A stretch of DNA of 64,000 nt from Gimesia alba (GTDB lineage Bacteria > Planctomycetota > Planctomycetia > Planctomycetales > Planctomycetaceae): positions 6,889,917 through 6,953,916 of the forward strand of contig NZ_CP036269.1 of NCBI RefSeq assembly GCF_007744675.1, given 5' to 3'. Below the pieces are notes generated by a model, which ran no database searches, was not told the origin of the DNA, and worked only from the letters and a program-made list of their open reading frames with translations. Of this stretch, positions 44,705-53,230 are shown one piece after another. Each line of letters begins with the position of its first letter. Positions within the stretch are counted from its first letter, which is position 1. The translations under genes and the position numbers were made by a program.

Positions 44705-46300
44705 TTAGGTTCGGGCAGGAGTGGTGAGCGAAACGTCGTAAGTGCGTTGGGAGTCTTCATCGCCATTATCATTTTGAGAATTCTCAACGGCGATCTGATA
44801 CAACTTCCGACCCGCTTCCGTGGGGTACGTCGTATCGATGCAGGCCTGGCACAGAGACGTATCAGGCAGCCCGACGGCACGCGAAATCGATTCTTTCGGC
44901 AGATATTTCAAACTGTCCGCACCAATCGCATCGGCCATGGCCTGTTCGACTTCCGGGCTCATCTCTCCCCCATGCAGGAATCGGGGGGCAAAGAGTTCAT
45001 TAATCGTTGACATATCAATGCCATAAAAACAGGGGCCAATGATCGGCGGGCAGGCCACACGCACATGCACTTCTTTGGCACGGCCACGGTCTTTCAACTG
45101 GCTGATTAATGCTTTCATGGTGGTGGAACGCACAATCGTATCTTCCACCAGCAGCACCCGTTTGCCCTCCAGAACTTCCGGGAGCGGCGTGTATTTCGCA
45201 CGGACCTTGTCACCGCGGTTGGCACCTTCGATAAACGTTCGGCCGATATAGCGGTTGCGGATCAGTCCTTCCAGACAGGGCACGCTCAAATGATAGGCCA
45301 TACTGTCGGCGGCTGCTTTCGCGGTATCCGGAACGGGCACCACAATCGTATCATCGTCAATCGGAACGGTTTCCTGCTCGGCCAGTTCTTCCCCCAGACG
45401 TTTGCGGGTGATGTAGACGCTCTGGTCATCCAGCGTACTGCAGACGTTGGCAAAGTAAATCCATTCAAAGAAGCAATGCGCTTTTTGTTTGGGCTTGGCA
45501 TATTCGCGAATCGTAAGCTCGCCATCCTGAATGACCACGGCAGAACCAGGAGGCAGGCTGTAAATCTCGTCTGCTTCAAAGCCCATGTTCGCCAGTGCCA
45601 CACTTTCGCTGGCAGCGGCAAACAGCGAACCATCAAATGCATAACAGAGCGGACGAATGCCAACCGGATCGCGAGAAACAAACATGTTCCCGAGCGCATC
45701 CAGAAAGACAATATTATAGGCGCCATCTAACCGCTGGCTAAGCGTGCCCAGAATGTCGAACAGTTCACCGGGATTTTCTTTCGAAAGTTCCTGAGAAATC
45801 AGATGCATCAGGATCTCGGTATCGGTTTCCCGTGCCAGATGGAAGTCGGATTCGGTCAGAACCTCTTTACAAAGCTCCTGGTAATTCGCCAATTGACCGT
45901 TGAAGCCGAAACTGAACCATTTGGATTTCTGAATATGATGCCGCTCGAACGGCTGGGCGTAGCTCCGATCATCTTTCCCGCAGGTCGCATACCGCACATG
46001 GCCGATGGCGGCGGGGCCCTCGTACTTCTTCATCAGGTTATTAAACGTCTGCTGATGATTGAGCTGAAAGACTTCCGTGACGGTGCCTACATCTTTATGT
46101 GTATCGATCAACTGATTGCGTTTGGGGTTGAACGTCGTCATCCCGGCCGCCAGTTGACCGCGATTTTGGATATCCAGCAGTAACCGGGAGATGAGTTGGG
46201 ATGTCTTATCAGGGTCACCCAGAGGTGCCAGCGGGCTGGTCTCTTTATTGGGAAGGTGATAGACGGCTGCAACTCCACATTCGTGGTATAGTTCCGACAT
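44705..46300 (-). CDS. purF: Amidophosphoribosyltransferase PurF
   Basis: A 531-aa enzyme that converts PRPP and glutamine to phosphoribosylamine, the first step of purine synthesis. It starts [16 protein letters not shown]: Cys8 would be the N-terminal nucleophile after removal of a 7-residue propeptide. The glutaminase part has GHVRYATCG and the fingerprint [13 protein letters not shown]. The PRPP loop is [14 protein letters not shown]. Four cysteines at places matching the [4Fe-4S] ligands of the B. subtilis type are visible ([23 protein letters not shown]). The usual YFARPDS block reads [11 protein letters not shown] here. The ATG at 46300 has AAGG upstream; an upstream in-frame extension to 46393 is unlikely because it delays the nucleophile. 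Confidence 0.94.
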   Translation of the reverse strand: MSELYHECGVAAVYHLPNKETSPLAPLGDPDKTSQLISRLLLDIQNRGQLAAGMTTFNPKRNQLIDTHKDVGTVTEVFQLNHQQTFNNLMKKYEGPAAIGHVRYATCGKDDRSYAQPFERHHIQKSKWFSFGFNGQLANYQELCKEVLTESDFHLARETDTEILMHLISQELSKENPGELFDILGTLSQRLDGAYNIVFLDALGNMFVSRDPVGIRPLCYAFDGSLFAAASESVALANMGFEADEIYSLPPGSAVVIQDGELTIREYAKPKQKAHCFFEWIYFANVCSTLDDQSVYITRKRLGEELAEQETVPIDDDTIVVPVPDTAKAAADSMAYHLSVPCLEGLIRNRYIGRTFIEGANRGDKVRAKYTPLPEVLEGKRVLLVEDTIVRSTTMKALISQLKDRGRAKEVHVRVACPPIIGPCFYGIDMSTINELFAPRFLHGGEMSPEVEQAMADAIGADSLKYLPKESISRAVGLPDTSLCQACIDTTYPTEAGRKLYQIAVENSQNDNGDEDSQRTYDVSLTTPART

Positions 46301-46578
46301 AAAATGCCTTAGTTCGTGTTTAAGGGTTTCAAAATCAGTGTGAACCGGGTGAACTATGCGGTAAATTGTTTCAGGGCTATCGTGAAGAGACAATTAAAAT
46401 CAGGGAGTGAGAGAGAGAAAGTGACGATTTTTCGGGAAAATCAACACGATTTACAGTCAAACTCATCTCTGATGAATGTCTATGCTGCAGCCACCGACTA
46501 CTATATTATATAAATATTAAGAAATAGGGACCCGGTGGGGAGTGCCTGTTTGGAATTTTTTTGTGATTCGTTGAAAAA

Positions 46579-47733
46579 GTGCAGACCGTGAGTCTTACAA
46601 GACGTGAAGTAATCGAAACGGCAGAAACGCTGGTCATCAAAATTGGAACAAACGTTCTCTCTTGCGCGGACGATACACTCGACCCCACGCGGATTGAATC
46701 ATTGGCCGAGCAAATTCACCGCGTGAAGGAGACCGGGCGGAAAGTCGTCGTCGTTTCCAGTGGCGCTATCGGTGCCGGCATGGGACTTTTGGGATTGAAA
46801 GAACGCCCCAAAGATCTCGGTCACTTGCAGGCTTCTGCGGCCGTAGGGCAGGCGCACCTCATCCGCCGCTATGATCGTTGCTTGCAGAAACACGGTTATC
46901 ACGCAGCGCAACTCCTTGTGACGGCCAACGATTTTAAAAATCGCACCCGCTATCTCAATGTGCGAAATACGATCCATACCCTGTTCGAATACGGGGCTGT
47001 CCCCATTGTCAACGAAAACGACACGGTCAGTATTCAGGAAATTAAATTCGGCGATAACGACCATCTGGCCGCGATGGTCACCAGTCTGGTCAAGAAACCA
47101 CTGCTGGTCATTCTGTCGGTCGTGGATGGCCTGTATGATGGCGATCCCAAATCACCGGAGAGTCATCGGATTTCCCAGGTTCAGGATTGGACACCCGAAT
47201 TACTGGCGCTGGCAACCGACGACAGCAGTTCGCTGGGCACGGGGGGCATGAAATCCAAACTGCAGGCCGTCCGCTCTGCGACCGCGGTCGGCGAAAATGT
47301 GATTATTGCGAATGGCCAGCAGGAAGGGATTCTGGATCAGATTCTCAAAGCCGAAGACGTAGGCACACTGTTTCTGGCACAGGGGGCCTCGGTCTCAGCC
47401 TGGAAACGCTGGATTGGCTATACCATTCGGCCGAAAGGGAAATTCCACCTGGACGCGGGAGCCACGAAAGCCATTCGTGATGGGGGAAAATCTCTACTGG
47501 CGATTGGAATCCAATCGATTGATGGTACATTTGAAAGTGGTGAGGCAGTGACTCTGGTCAGTCCGAGCGGCGAAGAATTCGCACGCGGACTGAGTAATTA
47601 TAATTCCAGCGATCTGGCGAAGATTGTGATGCGACGTTCGGATCAAATTGCCACCATCCTCGGGGCTGTGCCTTATTCCGAAGTCATTCATCGGGATAAT
47701 CTGGCAGTTCTCGAAAATCATCCTGCTGTGTAG
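46579..47733 (+). CDS. proB: Glutamate 5-kinase ProB
   Basis: A 384-aa enzyme phosphorylating glutamate in proline synthesis. The kinase domain shows [56 protein letters not shown] and [13 protein letters not shown]-terminal PUA domain follows (about 285-375, with ALGAxxA-like [18 protein letters not shown]). Length is normal for ProB with PUA. The start is GTG (46579), with a second GTG three codons on. It is divergent from purF across a 278-bp gap and is followed by a small membrane protein gene 12 bp away. Confidence 0.94.
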   Translation: MQTVSLTRREVIETAETLVIKIGTNVLSCADDTLDPTRIESLAEQIHRVKETGRKVVVVSSGAIGAGMGLLGLKERPKDLGHLQASAAVGQAHLIRRYDRCLQKHGYHAAQLLVTANDFKNRTRYLNVRNTIHTLFEYGAVPIVNENDTVSIQEIKFGDNDHLAAMVTSLVKKPLLVILSVVDGLYDGDPKSPESHRISQVQDWTPELLALATDDSSSLGTGGMKSKLQAVRSATAVGENVIIANGQQEGILDQILKAEDVGTLFLAQGASVSAWKRWIGYTIRPKGKFHLDAGATKAIRDGGKSLLAIGIQSIDGTFESGEAVTLVSPSGEEFARGLSNYNSSDLAKIVMRRSDQIATILGAVPYSEVIHRDNLAVLENHPAV

Positions 47734-47745
47734 GAGCAAGCGCCC

Positions 47746-48288
47746 ATGTGGATCACCGAAACCGCCATTCCGCCCATCATCGTCTGCAGCATCGTCGCAG
47801 TCATCTTATTTGTCCAATGGTACTTAAGACGTCAGACCAAATATCTCGCGGGTGCTGTTGTGATGGTCGTGTTGATGTTTGGCTTTTATATACTCGAATT
47901 GAATATTATCACCACACGCGAACGGGTGGAGGCCGACCTGTATGGCTTAGCGAACGCGTTCCAGAACAAGGAAAAGGACACCACTCTGAATTACATCAGC
48001 CCGCGGGCTGATCGATTACGTCAAATGGTTCAGATCGCATTAAATCTGATCACGATCGACGGAGAGCTCAGAATTACCGATGTCCAGACTGAGTTGAGAT
48101 CAGAAAATTCCGTCGCCACCACCCATTTTCGGGCAAACGGGGCGGCCACGTTCGGCAGCTATTCCGGCCGTCATCCCACTCGCTGGGAATTAACGTGGCA
48201 AAAAATGGGGGGCGAGTGGAAAGTCACCAAAGCCAGGCGTTTGAACCCAATCACAGGTGAAGAGCTCCGCCCGATGGCACTGCAATAA
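47746..48288 (+). CDS. Membrane protein with soluble C-terminal domain, co-transcribed with proB
   Basis: A 180-aa protein with two membrane helices (about 7-26 and 33-54) followed by a ~120-residue soluble domain that looks NTF2/SnoaL-like. The pattern is a helix (RVEADLYGLANAFQNKEKDTTLNYI), then strands LRITDVQTEL, ATTHFRANGAATF, RWELTWQKMGGEWKVTKARRL. This fold call is by pattern only. Ribosome site TAGGAG overlaps the proB stop, so it is translated from the same message. Function unknown. Confidence 0.75.
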   Translation: MWITETAIPPIIVCSIVAVILFVQWYLRRQTKYLAGAVVMVVLMFGFYILELNIITTRERVEADLYGLANAFQNKEKDTTLNYISPRADRLRQMVQIALNLITIDGELRITDVQTELRSENSVATTHFRANGAATFGSYSGRHPTRWELTWQKMGGEWKVTKARRLNPITGEELRPMALQ

Positions 48289-48930
48289 TCGAAATCGGCT
48301 GCAATTTCGAGCAACTCTGCTGGTTTAATGTAGGAGCGAGTCGATGTACTCGCTCGCCTGGCAACATCCAATTCACAACGGAACCAGATAAAAACTGCCC
48401 CCATCATGAATCGCGTGTGACACTGCTCGGCTTGCCCGACAGTGCCGTGATTTCACGCTCTTCACCTCTGAACCTGACCAACCTCCTCCTGAAGAAATTG
48501 CCCTTGATCGCATCGCGTCCCTCGGCATGATCATGCGGAGATAACGTCGCGCGCGTGAGCGAACACTACAGATTCAGTCGATATGAAGAACCACTGAGAA
48601 CACCAGCACCACAAAACCCGCTTGTTTCAGCGACATTTTCCAAACCTCTGCTCCCATGCACCCCCGTTTTCATGCGACATCGCAGGCCATTTTTCCGCAA
48701 TCCCAGAACTTCATAGAACGATCCCAGCCAATCACATGACGTTCCCGGAGAAAACAAGCAATGCTCCCTTGACTCATTCCCGCCCTTGTTGAAAATCCAT
48801 TTCACAAACATGATTTCATCCCTATTTAAGAGCTGCCCCATGCCCCACCGCGCGAAGCACAAACAAGATGCCAGTTCAAATAGTAACAAAAAAAAACATC
48901 GGCTTAAGTATCATGAGCGGCACGGCGCTA
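48289..48930. other. Repeat-rich intergenic region
   Basis: About 640 bp with no convincing gene. It holds a small hairpin GCGAGTCGATGTACTCGC (48336-48353), a diverged palindrome (48414-48450) and, from 48913, the left arm of the CTAG palindrome cut by the IS element. A possible 20-codon frame on the minus strand (48574-48636) is listed apart. A 107-codon minus-strand frame (48566-48889) overlaps it and looks non-coding. Confidence 0.5.
48574..48636 (-). CDS. Possible 20-residue hydrophobic peptide
   Basis: A minimal open frame (MSLKQAGFVVLVFSVVLHID, 20 aa) starts 8 bp after AGAGG. The peptide would be a short hydrophobic helix with a Lys near the N-terminus, as in known small membrane peptides. 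Nothing else supports it, and such frames occur by chance. Very low confidence. Confidence 0.2.
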   Translation of the reverse strand: MSLKQAGFVVLVFSVVLHID

Positions 48931-50424
48931 GTAACTCCGCTTACAAATAGTTTCCCACCACGGCGAATTGTTGCCATTGTTTCCTGGTTTTCCGGAGTTC
49001 TCTCCAGGTGCGTGGGCGTTCGATCTGCTGCTGCTTTGTGCGGTGTCCGGTGTAGGTCCAACGCATAGGACGGGCCATGTGCTGGTTGAAGTATTCAATG
49101 AAGTTCTGCAGTTTTTCGATCAGGTCCTGTTTGGAGGTGAAGCTGCCTCGACGCAGTGCCCGACGTTTAATGATGCCGAATACGATTTCGATCTGGTTCA
49201 ACCAGGAACTGTGCTTGGGCAGATAAATAAAGCGGATGCGATGCGCTGGATTGGTCAGGAACGCACGCCGACTGGTCATTGTTTTCAACACACCCTGCCG
49301 TTTTACTTTTCCCAGATGGGCCGGATTGATTCCCAGTTGCTGCGCTACCAATTCGACGAGTGGCGCGCCGCAGTGCGTGTTTAAATTGTCGACAACGAAC
49401 ACCCAGCCTGCCTGTGGATCAGTGGCGATCGTCTGCGCGATGTGACGGGCGAAATCGTGGTTGTCGCGCGTTTCGGTAATCGTCGTGGCCAAGAGTTGTC
49501 CTTGTACCACATGCCAGTTGGCTGTCACGCACACAGCGCCATGACGGGTATACTGAAACTCTTCCCTGGCCGATTGTCCGGGACGTGGCGGTTTTGTCTC
49601 AGCCCGCCGTTCGTTGGCCTGCAGGCTGGTCATTTCATCAATGCAGACCGTGTGAGTTCTTCGCTGGTCATACAACTGTGGCGCCTCATGGTAAGTTCGG
49701 CAGACCGTTTCTACCTGCCGCTGAAACAGCTCAGGATCTTTCTCGGTGGTATTGCACCAGTAGCGGCTGCGATGAGGCTTCAGATTCACTTCACGCAAGA
49801 TCCGATTCACATGGCTGGCGGAAATCGAATCGACCAGTTGACGCCGTTGTGCTTCGTCGGCCAGTTCGGCTCCCGTCCAGGAGGTCACTGGTCGCCCGCT
49901 GTTCTGGGGCTTCTCACAGGCCAGTGAAATCAGTCCCGTAATCTGTTCGTCAGTAAAACGTCCTGGCGATCCGCTACGGGGCGCGTCGCTGAGGGTATCA
50001 ATGATCGCCCGTTGGAAGGCACTCTGGTTGAGATTGAACTGCATCTGCAGGAGTGCCTGATAGGAGTCCCGCCAGCGACGCCGCCAAAGTCCGACCGTTT
50101 TAGGGCAGCGTTCGACAGTGTCTGAGATGGTCTGATTATCAAGCTTGTTGAATGCGAGTAAAATAATCCGGGCTCGCACAATAATTGCCCGGCTGGCATT
50201 CCGACTCGCAGCCAGTTGCGATAAAATCTGATGCATACTCGACGTCAATTCAATATGGGCAGCCTTGCCTGACATTGCTCTTCCCTGGTTCTGATGGGCG
50301 AGGTGAGATTCCTCATCAAACCTCGGAAGAGCATTTTTGTCACCAGCAATCTGGTGGTCTACAAAAAACAGGGAAACAACGTAAAAAAACTTTCTGGTAG
50401 GAACGAACTTAAGAGCGGAGTTAC
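48931..50424 (-). mobile_element. Complete IS630-type insertion sequence, 1494 bp
   Basis: Ends defined from the sequence: left GTAACTCCGCTTACAAATAG, right end the inverse of GTAACTCCGCTCTTAAGTTC. The first 11 bases of both ends are identical and about 20 of the first 29 agree. It is flanked by a TA on each side (48929-48930 and 50425-50426), the target duplication expected of IS630/Tc1 elements. It carries one transposase gene whose stop codon lies inside the left inverted repeat. Both ends and the gene look intact, so it may be active. Confidence 0.93.
48941..50275 (-). CDS. IS630 family transposase (DDE)
   Basis: A 444-aa transposase. An N-terminal helix-turn-helix region (about 25-75, ISDTVERCPKTVGLWRRRW) for binding the ends is followed by a second DNA-binding part with GSPGRFTDEQI, and a DDE catalytic domain with the three acids in TVCIDEMTS, FVVDNLNTH and SWLNQIEIVFGIIKRR, the usual IS630/Tc1 spacing. 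Length is on the long side for IS630. The gene appears intact. It lies in the left-to-right inverse of the element, with its stop in the left terminal repeat. Confidence 0.93.
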   Translation of the reverse strand: MSGKAAHIELTSSMHQILSQLAASRNASRAIIVRARIILLAFNKLDNQTISDTVERCPKTVGLWRRRWRDSYQALLQMQFNLNQSAFQRAIIDTLSDAPRSGSPGRFTDEQITGLISLACEKPQNSGRPVTSWTGAELADEAQRRQLVDSISASHVNRILREVNLKPHRSRYWCNTTEKDPELFQRQVETVCRTYHEAPQLYDQRRTHTVCIDEMTSLQANERRAETKPPRPGQSAREEFQYTRHGAVCVTANWHVVQGQLLATTITETRDNHDFARHIAQTIATDPQAGWVFVVDNLNTHCGAPLVELVAQQLGINPAHLGKVKRQGVLKTMTSRRAFLTNPAHRIRFIYLPKHSSWLNQIEIVFGIIKRRALRRGSFTSKQDLIEKLQNFIEYFNQHMARPMRWTYTGHRTKQQQIERPRTWRELRKTRKQWQQFAVVGNYL

Positions 50425-50738
50425 TAGCCGCCGTTTGTGAGGTAGGGTTCCAAAATCAAAAACGGTGGCTAGCGCCATTCCGCTCACAGTAGGTCACCTT
50501 CATTTTTCAAGCGTAAAAAAAGGAATCCAACCCACACAAGCAAAATCCTACCAGATCTCACCGGCAACACCGCAGATGAACACACCCCACCAGGCGTGAA
50601 TCTATCTCCCCTGTATCCTCCGAGCGGGTTCAAAAAGTAGGGGCTGCCCCATGTGTCAGCCCGCCGGGCGGAGACCGATCAAGATTCACGTTCAATTGGG
50701 AGCAGGAATAAACATTCAATCGTCTGCCCACAAATTCA

Positions 50739-51011
50739 TGAGCGGAATGGCGCTAGCCACCGTTTTTGAATACAGGGCCCCAACACAAAAACGGCGGCTA
50801 GGTAGCGTTTCTTAATTCGAACGTTGGCTACCCAAGACATCCAACCGGGGCTAACGCCCTGCGGCTAGTGGCTTTTTTTGCGGTCATAGTCCAAGAAACA
50901 AAGGCAATATCACACCATCGGCTACGGTTTGATCTTATATAACTCACTCTGTCGACCGCAAAATCACGCTCAATACTATTAAATAAACACTACCTAGCGC
51001 CGTGCCGCTCA
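50739..51011. repeat. CTAG palindrome, copy 4, split by a MITE-like element
   Basis: Left part 50739-50801 (TGAGCGGAATGGCGCTAGCC ... ACGGCGGCTAG) and right part 50994-51011 (CTAGCGCCGTGCCGCTCA). Removing the insertion and one CTAG restores the right arm seen in copy 1 (GGCGGCTAGCGCCGTGCC). Confidence 0.88.
50802..50993. mobile_element. MITE-like element, copy 1 (192 bp)
   Basis: A non-coding element with imperfect terminal inverted repeats: GTAGCGTTTCTTAATT at the left and the inverse of GTAGTGTTTATTTAAT at the right. CTAG is duplicated on both sides (50798-50801, 50994-50997). The middle shares long blocks with the copy at 59149, such as CCGGGGCTAACGCCCTGCGG and TGCGGTCATAGTCC. It has no transposase and needs one in trans. 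A 4-bp CTAG duplication recalls IS5-type targets, but the parent element is not in the window. Confidence 0.82.
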
Positions 51012-51061
51012 CAGTAGGTGACCACTCATTTTCAATCCAGTGAAATGAAACCTCTCTCTCA

Positions 51062-51367
51062 TCACTGCCCGGCCTGATCTTCCATCATCTGGCGGCTCTC
51101 CTGCATCGCCGCTTCCCAGTCTCCTTCGCGGGCCTGCGTGATCATTTCGTTCAACCACTGTGCCTCACTCTCGTTGATCTCGTTCTGTTCCAGCGAACTC
51201 TGAATCAGTTTCTCAACCACGAGTAACCGTTCTTCACTTTTCTGATTACAAACCGAATACAGGGCCTTCGAAATCTCATACGTCTTGGGTGACACTTCCG
51301 GATACCCACAACCGGAGAGCAGCAACAAGACGAGAACAACGTGCCATTTCAACCATTGCTGTCTCAT
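51062..51367 (-). CDS. Small lipoprotein after DUF1559 gene
   Basis: A 101-aa lipoprotein. The signal peptide ends in lipobox LLSGC (about Cys20). The mature part is helical and acidic (VVEKLIQSSLEQNEINESEAQWLNEMI, AREGDWEAAMQESRQMM). It does not resemble the TTR-like lipoproteins elsewhere in the window and matches no family I can name. It begins 1 bp after the DUF1559 stop, and its ribosome site GGGGAG lies inside the end of that gene, so translation is coupled. Confidence 0.8.
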   Translation of the reverse strand: MRQQWLKWHVVLVLLLLSGCGYPEVSPKTYEISKALYSVCNQKSEERLLVVEKLIQSSLEQNEINESEAQWLNEMITQAREGDWEAAMQESRQMMEDQAGQ

Positions 51368-51368
51368 C

Positions 51369-52442
51369 TTAAAACTCCCCAATCACTTCGCCTTCGCTGA
51401 TACTTGACAGCTCGGCCCATAAAATGAGATCGATATTCTCAGAAACAAATCGGACTGAACCATCTCCCAGACAGACATGCCCACCACCAATATGCTCGGA
51501 ATACATCTGCCCCACATGGAACGTGGGAAAGTTGACCGGGTGAATGATCGGAAAACCGGTAATGTCCAGCTCACCCCCCGACGGTCCTGCATGAATTAGC
51601 GCCAGTGTCGCCGCCGCATCGGGACCATTTTCCGGCGTGGAAAACCGGGGATGAGTATATGCTCCCGGCACCACGCCGACCCATGTTTTATCGCTCAGTT
51701 TCGAAGAGTGTTCGCCCAGAAAGATTGTATTCGATAAGCCATCGGTCACATCCCGCATCTTCGTCCGTGAGTTCCGAAAGAAGGGCCCGTCTGCGACCTT
51801 CGAAGCATCGCCGTTAATCGTCACCGTCTTGGTGGTTTTAGTGTAAATGTCCGTAAAGATCACGCCCGTGGTACTCGCCCCACAGTCCCCCCAGCACGAT
51901 TCCTGACCATGACTAGCTACGTAATGCGAACGACCAAACAGCAATTGAGCGCCCCCCATCAACAGCGGACTCCCGCCGGAATCCTGCACCACAAACGGCT
52001 CATCCCCGCCCGATGATGTCGGGCATAAAAAAACTGTCAGCTTCGTCTGGGCCGCACTCGCATTCACCAGATCCCAACAGGGCCGATTCACATCAAACGC
52101 GTTATACAGGGGGGCCTGATCCAGATAAGGCAGCAGCATCGCCGCCCATGTCCAGCCTGGTGCCGCATCCCAGGTCTGCGGATCAATGTTGGCCCAGGCC
52201 GGCCCCGAACCATCGCTGGTGCCATACGAAAAGTACCCCGCGGGGAACGCGGAATGGGTCTCGTGATAATTGTGCAACGCAATCCCGATCTGCTTCAGAT
52301 TGTTCTTACACTGACTCCGCCGCGCCGCCTCCCGCGCCTGCTGCACCGCCGGCAGTAATAGCGCAATCAAAGTCGCAATAATCGCAATCACCACCAGCAA
52401 CTCAATCAGCGTAAACCCGTTGCGGGCTCGAATCTGTTTCAT
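51369..52442 (-). CDS. DUF1559 protein with pilin-like N-terminus
   Basis: A 357-aa member of the same family as those at 35457 and 39111. A leader ending RARNG is followed by [20 protein letters not shown], the prepilin peptidase-type segment. [54 protein letters not shown] and the C-terminal [21 protein letters not shown], ending GEVIGEF, follow. It has a longer middle part than the other two (insert near 175-215). The ATG at 52442 gives a short leader; a start at 52451 is the alternative. It heads a two-gene unit with the small lipoprotein. Confidence 0.92.
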   Translation of the reverse strand: MKQIRARNGFTLIELLVVIAIIATLIALLLPAVQQAREAARRSQCKNNLKQIGIALHNYHETHSAFPAGYFSYGTSDGSGPAWANIDPQTWDAAPGWTWAAMLLPYLDQAPLYNAFDVNRPCWDLVNASAAQTKLTVFLCPTSSGGDEPFVVQDSGGSPLLMGGAQLLFGRSHYVASHGQESCWGDCGASTTGVIFTDIYTKTTKTVTINGDASKVADGPFFRNSRTKMRDVTDGLSNTIFLGEHSSKLSDKTWVGVVPGAYTHPRFSTPENGPDAAATLALIHAGPSGGELDITGFPIIHPVNFPTFHVGQMYSEHIGGGHVCLGDGSVRFVSENIDLILWAELSSISEGEVIGEF

Positions 52443-52495
52443 AATCAACAACCTGATCCATTTTCAAAACGGGGATAAGGGGCGGGTAAATAAAA

Positions 52496-52538
52496 TGTAG
52501 CCAGCGCTACATTCACGCATATTGTAGCCAGTGCTACA
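52496..52538. repeat. Two tandem palindromes TGTAGCCAGYGCTACA
   Basis: TGTAGCCAGCGCTACA (52496-52511) and TGTAGCCAGTGCTACA (52523-52538) lie 11 bp apart, each with arms TGTAGC/GCTACA. They precede the DUF1559 gene on the minus strand. They could be paired binding sites or a pair of short dispersed repeats. Confidence 0.55.
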
Positions 52539-52719
52539 TTCGTGTCAATCACAAAACAGAAAAAACTTCAACTACGGAACCGTAGGGGCGGCGCCTGTGT
52601 GCCCGCCCGCCTTGCGATATACGATCCGGATTTAATCTGAGAATGGAACCAGTAAAAGTATTCTTCATTTAAATACGGTCCCGCCCCAACGCTTTTCCTG
52701 ACAAAAAAGAAAAATTATC

Positions 52720-52771
52720 TTGACAAACAGACACTGTGTTACTCTAATAACACATGTTAATAGAGTAACAC
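52720..52771 (+). promoter_or_regulatory. Promoter with two tandem BlaI-type operators
   Basis: -35 TTGACA (52720-52725), 17-bp spacer, -10 TCTAAT (52743-52748). Two adjacent 18-bp dyads cover the -10 and the start site: GTGTTACTCTAATAACAC (52736-52753) and ATGTTAATAGAGTAACAC (52754-52771), each TGTTA/TAACA-like with a 6-bp centre. The outer arms GTGTTACTCT/AGAGTAACAC also form a perfect 10-bp dyad across both. This is the expected position for the repressor encoded right behind it. Confidence 0.8.
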
Positions 52772-52821
52772 GTCAAAATGAATTTCTCTTTTGTAATGGT
52801 TCCAGAATTTCAGCAGGATGA

Positions 52822-53220
52822 ATGATGGCGAAACCAGCGTATTTGAATCTGGGGGCCCGGGAGCGGCAGATTATGGATGCCGTTCATGAATTGGGCGAAG
52901 CTTCCGTTGCCGAGGTCCATGAAAAATTGACCGACGCGCCCAGTTACACCACCGTCCGCACCATGATGCGGGTGCTGCAGGAGAAGGGGCATCTCAAATT
53001 TCGCCGCGAGGGGGTGAAATACATTTACCGCCCGACCGAGGCACCGGCGAAGGCCCGTAAATCGGCGCTGCAGCATTTACTGAAAACGTTTTTTAGCAGT
53101 TCGACCGGCGACGCTGTCGCTGCGCTACTCGATATGTCGGGGGACAAGATGTCTCCGGAGGAATACGAACGTCTGGCGAATCTGATCGAAGATGCCCGCC
53201 GCGAAAACAAAAAGAAATAA
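52822..53220 (+). CDS. BlaI/MecI/CopY family transcriptional repressor
   Basis: A 132-aa winged-helix repressor. The N-terminal half has the BlaI/MecI pattern: LGARERQIMDAVHELGEASVAEV, then YTTVRTMMRVLQEKGHLKFRREG, and YIYRPT at the wing. The C-terminal helices (LQHLLKTFFSSSTGDAVAALL, SPEEYERLANLIEDA) are for dimerisation and match the family. It starts with ATGATG after AGGA. A perfect tandem operator lies upstream, so autoregulation is likely. It is 10 bp before the M56 gene; in studied pairs the M56 sensor cleaves the repressor. Confidence 0.93.
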   Translation: MMAKPAYLNLGARERQIMDAVHELGEASVAEVHEKLTDAPSYTTVRTMMRVLQEKGHLKFRREGVKYIYRPTEAPAKARKSALQHLLKTFFSSSTGDAVAALLDMSGDKMSPEEYERLANLIEDARRENKKK

Positions 53221-53230
53221 CAGGTGAATC

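Larger units (their letters stand above)
48913..50486. repeat. CTAG palindrome, copy 3, split by an IS630-type element
   Basis: The left piece (48913-48930, TGAGCGGCACGGCGCTA) and right piece (50425-50486, TAGCCGCCGTTTGTGAGG...CCGCTCA) together rebuild a normal copy of the palindrome if one TA is dropped. The join GGCGC-TA-GCCGCCGTTTGTGAG matches copy 2 at 11818 almost exactly, which proves the insertion point. Confidence 0.9.
50427..51061. other. Repeat-rich intergenic region
   Basis: About 635 bp without a gene between the IS element and the small lipoprotein gene. It holds the right arm of palindrome copy 3 (to 50486), a GGGGCTGCCCCATGTGTCAGCCCG-type repeat (50638-50674, shown below 20 bases as GGGGCTGCCCCATGTGTC) and palindrome copy 4 with a MITE-like insertion (50739-51011). 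Confidence 0.55.
52443..52821. other. Divergent intergenic region with repeats and regulated promoter
   Basis: About 380 bp between the DUF1559 gene (minus) and the BlaI-type gene (plus). It contains two tandem small palindromes (52496-52538), a GTAGGGGCGGCGCCTGTG-type repeat (52582-52611), and the promoter with tandem operators (52720-52771). Nothing coding was seen. Confidence 0.5.

Noticed and set aside
48566-48889. 107-codon minus-strand frame near the IS element
   Set aside because: No pattern of a real protein and it overlaps repeat-derived DNA.
50411-50424. Similarity of the IS end (GAGCGGAGTTAC) to the palindrome start (TGAGCGGAATGGC)
   Set aside because: Only seven bases agree, and the orientation relative to the ends is wrong, so common origin is not supported.
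52496-52538. Considered as a short CRISPR-like array
   Set aside because: Only two units of a 16-bp palindrome with an 11-bp spacer, and no cas genes in the window.
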